64,000 nt of DNA from Streptomyces sp. MUM 203J (GTDB lineage: Bacteria > Actinomycetota > Actinomycetes > Streptomycetales > Streptomycetaceae). The notes under the pieces are model-generated. The model searched no databases, was not told where the DNA came from, and saw nothing but the letters and a program-made list of their open reading frames with translations. Of this stretch, positions 25,303-33,690 are shown piece after piece. Numbering within the stretch: position 1 is the first letter of the stretch; each line of letters begins with the position of its first letter. The stretch lies in NCBI RefSeq assembly GCF_022414595.1, contig NZ_JADWYO010000018.1, forward strand, positions 1 to 64,000, read 5' to 3'. Both the position numbers and the translations under genes were made by a program.

Positions 25303-27290
25303 CGCCGCCCCCCGGTGAGAAGCTCGCTACTCCGCCTGTCGATCACTGTCGTCAGGTTCATCTCGGCGGCCTGTGAGGCTGGCATGGAGTCTCCCCGGTC
25401 CATCACGAACTGTCGGTTGAGCACGGCGGTCGAGAGCAGATGGACGAAGGCGTGGTCCTCCTTCGTGCTGATCCCGGCTGCCGGAGTGGCCATGACCTTG
25501 TCGACCAGCCGTTTCGCGAAGACCGGGTCGATGCCTTCGATCTTCGCCAGCTCACGCTCGGAGAGCACCAGTTCCAGGTAGTCGGGCCGGTGCTCCCGGA
25601 AGGCGGCGCTGCCCGGCGCGCGGTAGGGCTGCTTGCGCCGGGTGAGGGGCTCCTCGGGAAGAACGTCCCGGAACGCCTCCTTGAGGACGGCCTTCTCCTC
25701 CCACCCGTCGTCGAAGCACAGGTTGACCAGAGCGGCTGCCCGCACCACGGCCGGGTCCAGGAAGGGGCACCGGTTCTCGACCCCGTGGGCGAGCCCCATG
25801 CGCTCTCCCTGGCTGGACAGCAGATAGCCGGCGAGCAGGGTCTTGAACTCCAGCCACTGCGCCTTCTGCGTCGGGGAGAGCGCGGCGTAGCCGGGCGTGT
25901 CCCGGACCAGCGCGAGCAGGTCCGCGAACGGCTCGGCGCGGTCCTTGAGCAGACGCTGGACGAACCGGCCGTTCTGGTATCGCAGCTCGTGGGAGAACAG
26001 GCCCGCGAGCCGCTCCTCGGAGAACCGGCTGAGCAGTCCGGTCACATGGACCCGGTGCTCGGGCCCGAAGTGGGCGAGTTCCGGGTACAAGGCGGCGATC
26101 CCGTGCCGCCGTTCGTCGTCGGACAGCCGGTTCCACGAAGCGCGCAGCATCGTCTCGCGGAAGAGCGAGTAACCGAGGAAGGCCTCGTCGGCGCCCTCGC
26201 CGCTCAGGATCGTCTTGATCCCGGAGTCGCGCACGTGGCGTGACAGCAGGTACATCGGCACCAGCGCGGTGCGGAACACGGGGACTTCCGCGTGGTGAAC
26301 GGCCGCCGGGAAGTGCTCCACGACGTCCGCCGCCGAGACGGCGATGGAGGAATGGTTCGTGCCGAGGTACCGGGCGACCGCCTGCTGGCTGCTCGACTCG
26401 TCGAGGGAGCGGTCCTCGAACTCGACGGAGAAGGTACGTACCGCGCGGGACGAGAGGTCCGTCGCGAGCCTGGCCACGATGGACGAGTCGAGGCCGCCGC
26501 TCAGATAGACCCCGACCTCGACATCGCTGCGCAGCCGCACCTCGACACTTGCGCGCAGTGTGTCGCGCACGAGCGCCGCGGCCTCGGCCGGTGTTCCGGT
26601 GAACGGCGACGCGTCGACGGCGAGTTCTTCGTAGGTGTGCAGAGTCGGGCGGCCGGCGCGGATGGTGAGGAGGCTGCCGGGGGGAAGCTGGCTGATGCCC
26701 CTGAACGGGGACCGGTCCGGCAGCGGGGTCCAGATCCCGAAGATCGATTTCAGCTCGTGCGGGTCGAGTTCGAACCGGAAGCCAGGGTGGGCTCGGAACG
26801 CCTTCATCTCCGAGGCGAAGAGGAATCCGTCGGGGCGGTCGGCGTAGAAGAGCGGCCGCTTGCCGTACCGGTCCCGGGCGATGAAGAGTTCGTCCGCGAC
26901 CGCGTCGCGCACGGCGAAGGCGAAGGCCCCGTTGAACCGGCTCAGACAGTCCTGTCCCCACTGGATCCACGCCTGGAGGACGACCTCCGTGTCCGAACGG
27001 GTACGGAACTGCCGGCCGAGTCCGCAGAGCTCCTCACGCAGCTCGACGTGGTTGTAGAGCTCGCCGTTGAAGCAGATCCAGTACCGCTGCGTGTGGTCCG
27101 ACATGGGCTGCGCCCCGGAGGCGGGGTCGACGATCGCCAGCCTCACGGTGCCCATCGCCATGCCGTCGTCGAGGTAGTACCCCGCCTCGTCCGGCCCCCG
27201 GTGCCTGATCTCCGACAGCATCGCGGTGATGACAGCGGGCCGGGACCCGGCGTTCGGCGACGGGGAGAGGAAGCCGGCTATTCCGCACAC
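25299..27290 (-). CDS. Asparagine-synthetase-type amidotransferase for malonamyl starter
   Basis: This 663-residue class II glutamine amidotransferase fused to an AsnB-type synthetase probably converts the malonyl group on the neighbouring ACP to malonamyl, supplying the future imide nitrogen. Cys2 (MCGIAGF) is the glutaminase nucleophile, which also fixes the start at 27290. RHRGPDEAG, FNGELYNH and the SDTEVVLQAW segment follow. The synthetase half has the ATP-pyrophosphatase loop SGGLDSS at about residues 259-265 and SGEGADEAFLGY. It overlaps the ACP gene by 13 bp upstream and the PKS by ATGA downstream, so the three are one translational unit. True asparagine synthetases look similar, but this context is diagnostic of glutarimide polyketide pathways. 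Confidence 0.93.
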   Translation of the reverse strand: MCGIAGFLSPSPNAGSRPAVITAMLSEIRHRGPDEAGYYLDDGMAMGTVRLAIVDPASGAQPMSDHTQRYWICFNGELYNHVELREELCGLGRQFRTRSDTEVVLQAWIQWGQDCLSRFNGAFAFAVRDAVADELFIARDRYGKRPLFYADRPDGFLFASEMKAFRAHPGFRFELDPHELKSIFGIWTPLPDRSPFRGISQLPPGSLLTIRAGRPTLHTYEELAVDASPFTGTPAEAAALVRDTLRASVEVRLRSDVEVGVYLSGGLDSSIVARLATDLSSRAVRTFSVEFEDRSLDESSSQQAVARYLGTNHSSIAVSAADVVEHFPAAVHHAEVPVFRTALVPMYLLSRHVRDSGIKTILSGEGADEAFLGYSLFRETMLRASWNRLSDDERRHGIAALYPELAHFGPEHRVHVTGLLSRFSEERLAGLFSHELRYQNGRFVQRLLKDRAEPFADLLALVRDTPGYAALSPTQKAQWLEFKTLLAGYLLSSQGERMGLAHGVENRCPFLDPAVVRAAALVNLCFDDGWEEKAVLKEAFRDVLPEEPLTRRKQPYRAPGSAAFREHRPDYLELVLSERELAKIEGIDPVFAKRLVDKVMATPAAGISTKEDHAFVHLLSTAVLNRQFVMDRGDSMPASQAAEMNLTTVIDRRSSELLTGGRR

Positions 27291-27577
27291 GTCGGGCCTC
27301 CCCGCTGTGCGCCGTTCCCGTCCGCCCTTCCGGCCTTCTCGACTCTTTCGGCGACAAACCCGTCGATCGCCTCCAGCGTGGCCGGGACGTCGAACAGGAA
27401 CTCCTCACTCTCGATTTTCAGCGAGAACTCCTTTTCGAGGAACGCCATGAGCCGGATGTATCCGAAGGAATCGATGACGCCTCCCTTGAAGAGATCGCTC
27501 TGCGGCGTCACGTCGACACCGAACTCGATCAGGAACTGCTCTTCGACAAAACGGATGATCCTGTCCGTTCTGTTCAT
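27278..27577 (-). CDS. Discrete acyl carrier protein for the malonamyl starter
   Basis: This 99-residue carrier protein has its phosphopantetheine Ser in GGVIDSFGYI. It is preceded by AAGGAG six bases before ATG at 27577. It is the first gene of the minus-strand biosynthetic operon and overlaps the amidotransferase by 13 bp. In glutarimide pathways the equivalent protein carries malonyl while the amidotransferase amidates it, then hands malonamyl to the first KS. The Asp-Ser-Phe context differs from the Asp-Ser-Ile/Val of the PKS-embedded ACPs, which fits a partner other than an elongation module. Its C-terminal tail is Gly/Arg-rich and probably disordered. Confidence 0.93.
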   Translation of the reverse strand: MNRTDRIIRFVEEQFLIEFGVDVTPQSDLFKGGVIDSFGYIRLMAFLEKEFSLKIESEEFLFDVPATLEAIDGFVAERVEKAGRADGNGAQRGGPTCAE

Positions 27578-28344
27578 TTCTCACTCCTTGGCAGTATGAG
27601 GAGACGCGTTCGATTCGCAGGGAAAGTCACTTTTCGTCGGACCGGGGAAGGAGGGCCCGGCCGGAGGCGGGAGCGCTCACCGCGTCTCCTACGGCTGCGA
27701 TGACTTCGCCGAGCTGTCGAAATCCCAGTAGAGCCGGGCTGCCACGGCTGGTGAAATGCTCCCCGGAGCGAATTCCGCGACGCGCTTCGGTCCGGCGGTC
27801 GTGTCCGCTCGGGACGGGCGACCGGGGGTCCGGACCACTGCGCGGCCTTCGTACCCGGGGAGCGGACGAAGGGCGCGCCCGCCCCGCGGCCGGGGACGGC
27901 CTCCGCCGTGCCGTACGGCCGGCCGGGGTGCCTGAAGCCGCAGGCCCGGCGGAGCGGTTCCGCCCGTCCGGCCGGACAACCGGCCCCGGCAGGGGGCCTT
28001 CCCGGGCTGCCGTCCCCATGCTCCTGCGTCGGAGTGGAGCGCCCGACCGCGGCGCTCCCCCGCGCCACGCCGCGGTCCGCCAGGTACCGGCAAGGAGAGC
28101 GAAAGGCCCCGGCAAGGGGCCGCCGACCGTTTGACAAGGAATCCGCAAGGGGGGTGGCTCACCATGTCGACCAGCGAGGCGCCGACAGCGGTGCGGCTCG
28201 TGTGGAAGAGATCAGGCAAGACGGAACGGCGGGATCAAACGTGTTCGACCCCAGGAGCGCGGTCCCCCGCGGACGACCGTGGCCGACCGAAAGCAGCGAG
28301 ATCCGGACAGCCGGAAACCAGGGACCCTCCTCCCGGTGCGTCGA
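27578..28344. promoter_or_regulatory. Divergent control region between the ACP operon and the LysR gene
   Basis: About 770 bp separate the two divergent starts and contain no credible gene. It must hold the promoter of the PKS operon and that of the LysR regulator, but I could not place a -35/-10 pair or a T-N11-A box with confidence. Confidence 0.5.
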
Positions 28345-29274
28345 ATGACCGATCAGCTGGGCTTCAGCCTCGCGCAGTTACGCTACTTCGTGGTGTCCGC
28401 CGAGCTGGGCAAGATATCCGAGGCGGCGGAGAAGTTGTGCACCACGCAGTCGACGGTTTCCTCGGCCGTGATGCGGCTGGAACGCCAGCTCGGCGTTCAG
28501 TTGTTTCTTCGCCACCGATCCCGCGGGGTGACCCTCACGCCGAGCGGCCGGCGCCTGCTGCGGGAGGCGCGGGCGCTGTTGACGCAGGCGCAGAACATCA
28601 AGAATCAGGGTGACGCCCTGGTGAGCGACACCGCCGGCCGGCTCAACGTCGGGTTCTTCGCTCCGATCGCCCCGTTTCTGCTGCCGATGACACATCGGAT
28701 GACCAGGAAGCGTCATGTGCGACTGCAGCTGAACGTACACGAGGCGTCCGCCGACCAGCTCCTGGAGCACCTGCGGGACGGCCGGTGCGAGCTGATCGTC
28801 ACCTACGACTTCCTGGCAGGGGGATCCAGGTTCCACCCACTCGTCGACCTGCCCGTTCACGCCCTGGTGGCCGAGAGCGACCCACGAGGCAGGGATGGCC
28901 CCGTCGCGCTCGGGGAACTGGTCATGCAACCGCTCGTCACCCTGGACTCCCCGCCCCTCATCCGTCATTTCGAGAAGCTGTACGCCGACGCCGGCGTCGC
29001 CACGCCGCAGGTGATCAGGACCTCGAGCCTGGAGACCTTACGCGGGCTCGTGGCCGCCGGTTCCGGGGTCGCTCTCATGTACCAACGCGCCTCGAGCATG
29101 ACGACGTTGGACGGCGGAAGGCTCCGGGCGGTCGAGATCGTCAGCGACCGCGCGTCCGCTTCGCTCGGGGTGGCCGTGATGCCCGGCCTCGGCCTGGACA
29201 GCCGTGGCGCGGCCTTCCGGGAGGTGCTGCGATCGGTGATCTCGCACCACCACCGGACGAGTTCGCGTGCTTGA
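28345..29274 (+). CDS. LysR-family transcriptional regulator
   Basis: This is a 309-residue LysR protein. The winged helix at the N-terminus is clear (LAQLRYFVVSAELGKISEAA, STVSSAVMRLERQLGVQLF, GVTLTPSGRRLL), followed by a linker helix and a two-lobe effector domain (RLNVGFFAPIAPFLL, then GLVAAGSGVALMYQ). ATG at 28345 is preferred because LysR domains begin within a few residues of the start; GTG at 28279 is an in-frame alternative, and neither has a strong ribosome site. It is divergent from the ACP-amidotransferase-PKS operon and upstream of the SnoaL/acyltransferase/P450 genes, so both are plausible targets. The inducer may be a pathway intermediate, as is common in this family. Confidence 0.9.
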   Translation: MTDQLGFSLAQLRYFVVSAELGKISEAAEKLCTTQSTVSSAVMRLERQLGVQLFLRHRSRGVTLTPSGRRLLREARALLTQAQNIKNQGDALVSDTAGRLNVGFFAPIAPFLLPMTHRMTRKRHVRLQLNVHEASADQLLEHLRDGRCELIVTYDFLAGGSRFHPLVDLPVHALVAESDPRGRDGPVALGELVMQPLVTLDSPPLIRHFEKLYADAGVATPQVIRTSSLETLRGLVAAGSGVALMYQRASSMTTLDGGRLRAVEIVSDRASASLGVAVMPGLGLDSRGAAFREVLRSVISHHHRTSSRA

Positions 29275-29575
29275 CCCCGGCTCGCGCGGTTCCCGACGGA
29301 CGTTGGCATCCACGCGCGAGCGTCGGGCGGTGCCGCGTGCGGCCCACGGGCGGGGATCGCCGACGGGCGGTCTGCGGGACCGGTGCCACGGATGGATCGC
29401 CACCGGCAGCCTGACGGAGGTCACGGCGCCGTGTACATCGGACACCCGGGTGGACCGGGAGGCTCCGCACGCGAGGACGCCGCGCCATGTGGTCCCGCCG
29501 CCGACGAGATCTTCGACTTCACCCCGGGCGACCGGATCCCGGCCCGCATCCGTCACAGAGAGATCAGGAATCGGA
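29275..29575. other. Intergenic stretch upstream of the SnoaL-like gene
   Basis: No coding frame is recognised. It probably holds the promoter for the four-gene accessory operon that follows; no consensus elements were identified. Confidence 0.4.
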
Positions 29576-29959
29576 ATGGAGCAGAACGTGATCGAGAAGG
29601 TGAATTCGTTTCTGCGGATTCTGGAGAGGCGCGACTTCTCCGCCGCCCGGAGGATGTGCACCGACAAGGCCACCGTGTGGCAGAACGACAGCACGGCGGA
29701 CCAGGCGATCGGTGAGCGGCTGAGGCAGTTCGAGTCCTTCGTCACCGCCGTCGAGTCGCTGCGGTACGACGTGAAGCGCCAGTTCCGGCACGAGAACGAG
29801 GTGCTCCAGCAGCATGTGCTCCGCCTGGAGATGACCGACGGGTCCCGCAGGGAGATCAACGCGCTGCTCTTCTTCCGGTTCGAGGGCGGTCTCATCGACC
29901 GGATCGAGGAGTACCACTACGCGATGCCGGACGAGTGCGCCGGAAGGACGAACCCGTGA
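29576..29959 (+). CDS. SnoaL-like / NTF2-like fold protein, candidate cyclase
   Basis: This 127-residue protein has the pattern of the SnoaL/NTF2 cone fold: an N-terminal helix (VNSFLRILERRDFSAARRM), a central TVWQND strand, then alternating strands ending in LLFFRFEGGLIDRIEEYHYA. The family includes polyketide cyclases that catalyse intramolecular aldol condensations, but also many isomerases and uncharacterised proteins. The start is ATG at 29576 with AGGAA just upstream. Its stop overlaps the next gene's GTG (GTGA). In this pathway an aldol closure of the CAR-generated aldehyde is needed, and this is the only cyclase-like gene. That role is inference; fold assignment is moderately sure. 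Confidence 0.72.
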   Translation: MEQNVIEKVNSFLRILERRDFSAARRMCTDKATVWQNDSTADQAIGERLRQFESFVTAVESLRYDVKRQFRHENEVLQQHVLRLEMTDGSRREINALLFFRFEGGLIDRIEEYHYAMPDECAGRTNP

Positions 29960-30612
29960 GGATCGGCGTCATCGGAGCGGGCGCCGTCGGCGGCAACCTG
30001 ACCCGTCGGCTCACCGCACTGGGGCACGAGGTGTCGGTGGCCAACTCACGCGGGCCGCACACTCTCGCCTCGCTCGCCGAGGAGACCGGCGCCACCCCGG
30101 TCGCCGTGTCCGAGGCGGCCAGGGGTGCCCAGGTCGTCGTCGTGGCCATCCCCCTCAGGGCGGTACCCGGCCTGCCCGCGGGGCTCCTCGACGGCGCGGC
30201 ACCGGGCGCCGCGGTCATCGACACCGGCAACTACTACCCGGAACGCGACGGCAGGATCGCCGCCGTCGAGGACGGACTGCCCGAGAGCCGTTGGACGGAG
30301 CGACAGCTCGGTCACCCCGTGATCAAGGCGTTCAACGGGACGTACGCCCAGGACATCCTGGACCGGGGCCGTCCTCAGGGCAGCCCCGGCCGCCAGGCGG
30401 TGCCCGTCGCCGGCGACGGCGCGGGCGCGAAGCGGACCGTGCGCGATCTCATCCACACGCTCGGCTTCGACACCGTGGACGCGGGCGGTCTCGACGAGTC
30501 GTGGCGCCAGCAGCCCGGAACTCCCGTCTACGGGATCCGAGGTGACGCCGACGACGTCGTGCACGCACTGGCGCAAGCCTCCTCGGACCGTACCTCCGAG
30601 TGGCGTGCCTGA
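29956..30612 (+). CDS. NADP-binding oxidoreductase of the F420:NADP reductase-like family
   Basis: This 218-residue protein begins RIGVIGAGAVGGNLTRRL, a Rossmann GxGxxG motif, then SVANSRGPHTL, which would bind the NADP phosphate, and VVVVAIPLRAVPGL. VIDTGNYYPERDG and HPVIKAFNGTYAQDIL are typical of the small predicted dinucleotide-binding proteins related to NADPH:F420 oxidoreductase. The start is GTG at 29956, with GGAAGG eight bases upstream and a 4-bp overlap with the SnoaL-like gene. It could recycle cofactor, reduce a pathway ketone/enone, or oxidise the bridging alcohol. I cannot choose among these from sequence. Confidence 0.8.
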   Translation: MRIGVIGAGAVGGNLTRRLTALGHEVSVANSRGPHTLASLAEETGATPVAVSEAARGAQVVVVAIPLRAVPGLPAGLLDGAAPGAAVIDTGNYYPERDGRIAAVEDGLPESRWTERQLGHPVIKAFNGTYAQDILDRGRPQGSPGRQAVPVAGDGAGAKRTVRDLIHTLGFDTVDAGGLDESWRQQPGTPVYGIRGDADDVVHALAQASSDRTSEWRA

Positions 30613-30682
30613 CTCCCCGTCGGTTCCGGCTTCACAGAATGCGGGCGGGTTCGGAAACCGCAAGAACCGAAGGGAAACGGAT

Positions 30683-31849
30683 ATGCAGACGCCGGAAGCG
30701 TACACTCGCCCGAATCGCCTGCCGTCATTGACGGGTATGCGGTTCATCGCGGCCTTCGCCGTCCTGGTCTCCCACGTGACGGGCTGGCTCGTGGGCACGA
30801 TGCACCCCGGTCTGCCCTATCTGCTCACGACGCTCGGACCGGTCGGGGTGGCCTTCTTCTTCGTACTCAGCGGTTTTATTCTCACGTGGGTCGCCGACCC
30901 GGACGACACCGCGGGACTCTTCTGGCGTCGACGCCTGGTGAAGATACTCCCGAACCATGTCACGACCTTCGCGGCCACCACCGCGGCGATGTTCGTGGCC
31001 GGCGTACCGATCATGCTGGTGAACACGGTTCCGGTGCTGCTGCTGATCGAACCCTGGATCCCCAATTTCGACGCTCTCGGCGGGCTGAGGGGCATCAACG
31101 TTCCGAGCTGGACCCTCGGCTGCGAGATGGTCTTCTACTTCGCGTTTCCCTGGCTGCTCCGCGCCGTCGAGCGGATCGGCCCGTCACGGTTGTGGGCGTG
31201 GGCGGGGGGCGTCGCCGTGACGGTCATCGCCGTCCCGTTCCTCGCCCTGCTGCTGCCGACGCAGCCGGCCACGTCGTGGGACCCGACGATTCCGCAATGG
31301 CATTCCTGGTTCGCGTACAGCTTCCCGTTGACCAGGATCCTCGAATTCGTTCTCGGCATCCTCATGGCACGCATCGTGATGACGGGGAAATGGATCCGCC
31401 TGAGCATGACACCGGCGCTTCTCCTGGCGGTCGTCTGCGTGGTGGTCCAGTCCCACCTGCCCGGCATCTTCCGTCTCTGCGCCGGGCCGACCGCGTTCGC
31501 GCTTGCCCTGGTGATCGCGGCAGGCGCCTGCGCCGACATTCGCGGTGCGCGCACGCCGCTCGGCGGACGGGTCATGGTGTGGCTGGGCGAGATCTCGTTC
31601 GCCCTCTACATCGTGCACTACATCGTGATCCAGTACGGTCCGATCGGTCTGGTGCACGCCACGGGAGCGGAGGTGACCGCGCCCCTGTCGACGAGGCTGG
31701 TCGACGTCCTGCTCACCGTCGTCATCAGCCTCGTCCTCGCGGCGGCCCTCTACACGCTGGTGGAACGCCCCGCGGTCCGACGCTTCAGCCGCCCGGCCGG
31801 GAGGCGGGAGAGTCCGGCCGCGATCACGAGCGTGACGGACCGGCAGTGA
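30683..31849 (+). CDS. Membrane acyltransferase, acyltransferase-3 family
   Basis: This 388-residue integral membrane protein has about ten hydrophobic segments. The family's N-terminal motif is present: LTGMRFIAAF followed by His31 in LVSHVTGW, the His thought to be catalytic in acyltransferase-3 proteins. FFFVLSGFIL and WTLGCEMVFYFAFP are also typical. AAGGGAAA lies before ATG at 30683. These enzymes O-acylate small molecules or sugars at the membrane using acyl-CoA. In a glutarimide cluster next to a P450, acylation of a hydroxyl introduced by the P450 is the obvious guess, as in acetoxycycloheximide. It is the third gene of the SnoaL-NADP protein-acyltransferase-P450 operon. Confidence 0.88.
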   Translation: MQTPEAYTRPNRLPSLTGMRFIAAFAVLVSHVTGWLVGTMHPGLPYLLTTLGPVGVAFFFVLSGFILTWVADPDDTAGLFWRRRLVKILPNHVTTFAATTAAMFVAGVPIMLVNTVPVLLLIEPWIPNFDALGGLRGINVPSWTLGCEMVFYFAFPWLLRAVERIGPSRLWAWAGGVAVTVIAVPFLALLLPTQPATSWDPTIPQWHSWFAYSFPLTRILEFVLGILMARIVMTGKWIRLSMTPALLLAVVCVVVQSHLPGIFRLCAGPTAFALALVIAAGACADIRGARTPLGGRVMVWLGEISFALYIVHYIVIQYGPIGLVHATGAEVTAPLSTRLVDVLLTVVISLVLAAALYTLVERPAVRRFSRPAGRRESPAAITSVTDRQ

Positions 31850-31986
31850 CCCGAGCGGGCCGACTCCCGTCCGCCCACGAGATCGTCGACACCGGAAACG
31901 ACACTTCGCCGTGGTTGATCGCCGCGCTTCGTCGTGCCGGGTCGGCGCGTTGTAAGCCCCCCACCGACCATCTGGAGCACCTCCCC

Positions 31987-33204
31987 GTGACGAACACCCA
32001 CCCCGTTCCAGGAACCGAGACCCGTGACTTCCCGGTCACGCGACCGGACTCCTGTCCCTTCGACCCCGACGCGGCCTACGCCCGGCTGCGCGCCGACGAA
32101 CCCGTGTCCCTGGTGCGCTGCCCGGCCGGGATGGACGCCTGGCTGGTCAGCCGGTACCAGGACATCCGGAGCGTGCTCTCTGATCCGCGGTTGAGTTCCC
32201 GTGCCGCCGGGTCGAACCACATGCTGCCGTCCTACGACGGACGCGATCCGCTGCCGGGTTTCATGATCCAGCTCGACGGCGAGGAGCACACACGGCTGCG
32301 GCGGCTGATGATGCGCGAGTTCACCGTGCGGCGGGTGGAGGCGCTGCGGCCCCACATCCAGAAGATCACCGACGAGCGCGTCGACGCGATGCTCGCCGGG
32401 ACCAGCGCCGACCTGGTGCGGGACTTCGCGTTGCCGATTCCCTCACGGGTGATCTGCGAGATGCTCGGCGTACCCTACGCCGACCACCTGGCCTTCCAGC
32501 GCGACAGCGAGGTCCTGATGGGCTTCGAGGCGGACGAGGCCACCCGCGACGCGGCCGCCCGGCGGCTGGAGGACTACCTCGGTGAGCTGGTCGAGCGACG
32601 GCTCGTCGAGCCGCGGGACGACATGCTGAGCCGGCTGATCAGCCGCGCGGACGAGACCGGCCGGCCGCTGACCGTGCAGGAGCTGGCCACGCTCGGCGTG
32701 CTGACGCTGGCCGCCGGGCACGAGTCGACCGCCAGCATGATCGCGCTGAGTGTGGCGGTGCTGTTCCGGAACCCGGAGCGGATGGCCGCGCTGCGGGCCG
32801 CCCCGGCGTCGATCGAAACCGCCGTGGAGGAGCTGCTGCGCTACCTGTCGGTCATCCAGTTCGGTCTGCTCCGGTACGCCACGGAGGACCTGACCGTCGG
32901 CGGCACGGAGGTGAAGGCGGGTGAGTGGCTGGTCGCCGCGCTCCCGTCCGGCAATCGGGACGAGAGCGTGTTCCCCGGCCCCGACACCGTCGATCTCGAA
33001 CGGCGGGCCCCCACCCACCTGGCGTTCGGCTTCGGCCCGCACCAGTGCATCGGCCAGCAGCTGGCCCGGGTCGAGATGCAGGTCGCGTTGGCCACACTGC
33101 TGCGCCGCCTGCCGGGCCTTCGGCCTGCGAGGCCGTTGGTGCAGGCCGACTTCAAGCTCAACGACATCGTCCACGGGCTGCGCAGTATGCCGGTCGTCTG
33201 GTGA
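31987..33204 (+). CDS. Cytochrome P450 (first of two in the cluster)
   Basis: This is a 405-residue bacterial class I P450. The heme loop FGFGPHQCIGQ has Cys354 as axial ligand. The I-helix AGHEST has the oxygen-activating acid-Thr pair region, and EELLRYL gives the ExxR motif. The start is GTG at 31987, with GGAG nine bases upstream; longer upstream frames overlap the preceding gene and are not credible. It needs ferredoxin and ferredoxin reductase, neither of which is encoded nearby. It ends the plus-strand accessory operon and is followed at once by a strong hairpin. A role as a tailoring hydroxylase supplying the acyltransferase is inferred from adjacency. Confidence 0.93.
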   Translation: MTNTHPVPGTETRDFPVTRPDSCPFDPDAAYARLRADEPVSLVRCPAGMDAWLVSRYQDIRSVLSDPRLSSRAAGSNHMLPSYDGRDPLPGFMIQLDGEEHTRLRRLMMREFTVRRVEALRPHIQKITDERVDAMLAGTSADLVRDFALPIPSRVICEMLGVPYADHLAFQRDSEVLMGFEADEATRDAAARRLEDYLGELVERRLVEPRDDMLSRLISRADETGRPLTVQELATLGVLTLAAGHESTASMIALSVAVLFRNPERMAALRAAPASIETAVEELLRYLSVIQFGLLRYATEDLTVGGTEVKAGEWLVAALPSGNRDESVFPGPDTVDLERRAPTHLAFGFGPHQCIGQQLARVEMQVALATLLRRLPGLRPARPLVQADFKLNDIVHGLRSMPVVW

Positions 33205-33206
33205 CG

Positions 33207-33252
33207 GCCGGGCCGGCGTCGCACCGGCACACCGGTGTGACGCCGGCCCGGC
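33207..33252 (+). terminator. Strong hairpin terminator after the first P450
   Basis: The arms at 33207-33220 and 33239-33252 are exact inverses over 14 bp, and pairing continues inward for about seven more with one mismatch, leaving a 4-nt loop. It starts three bases after the P450 stop. The symmetry could also stop read-through from the convergent ene-reductase gene. Confidence 0.8.
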
Positions 33253-33690
33253 ACGCAAACGCTCCGGGGAGAACGAGGCCCGGCCGCCCCGACCGAACGG
33301 CGAACAGCGGTCGCGGTACGGCGGGTCACCGGTCCGCGTGCTCACGGGCGACGCGTGGCGGACCGGTCCGCGCCCGCCGGCCCCTTCCTCACCGGATGTC
33401 CGAGCGCGCCGGATCGCCGGCCGGCCGACGGCTCGGCATGCGTACGTCAGCCGCTCCCGCCCTGCCCCGGCGTCGCCTCGGGCCGGGCCACCGCGTGCGT
33501 GTTCCCACACACGGCGCGGCACCCCGACCGGTGCGATGAACGGGTCGCCACCGCGCCTCACCGGGGACCCTCGATGCCAGGTGCCCGCCGACCGGCCGGA
33601 CGGGTGTCCTCGCCACCCCGCCTGGCGGACGGCCAGGAGCGGCTCACGCCTCGCGTCGACACGGTGGGGCAGCGAGATCACTCACAGCCC
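33253..33690. other. Gene-free stretch between convergent P450 and ene-reductase genes
   Basis: No coding frame with recognisable sequence is seen on either strand. It lies between two 3' ends, so no promoter is expected. Confidence 0.5.

Noticed and set aside
20161..25581. An 1,806-codon open frame on the plus strand opposite the PKS
   Set aside because: It is antisense to KS/DH/KR motifs that are unmistakable on the minus strand. Long antisense frames are expected where third positions are almost always G or C.
27620..28140. Possible genes in the ACP/LysR intergenic region
   Set aside because: Frames on both strands are low-complexity and lack ribosome sites, and no family is recognised.
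30886..31860. Extended upstream reading of the first P450 frame
   Set aside because: This part overlaps the acyltransferase gene out of frame and is Arg/His-rich. The P450 proper starts at GTG 31987 behind GGAG.
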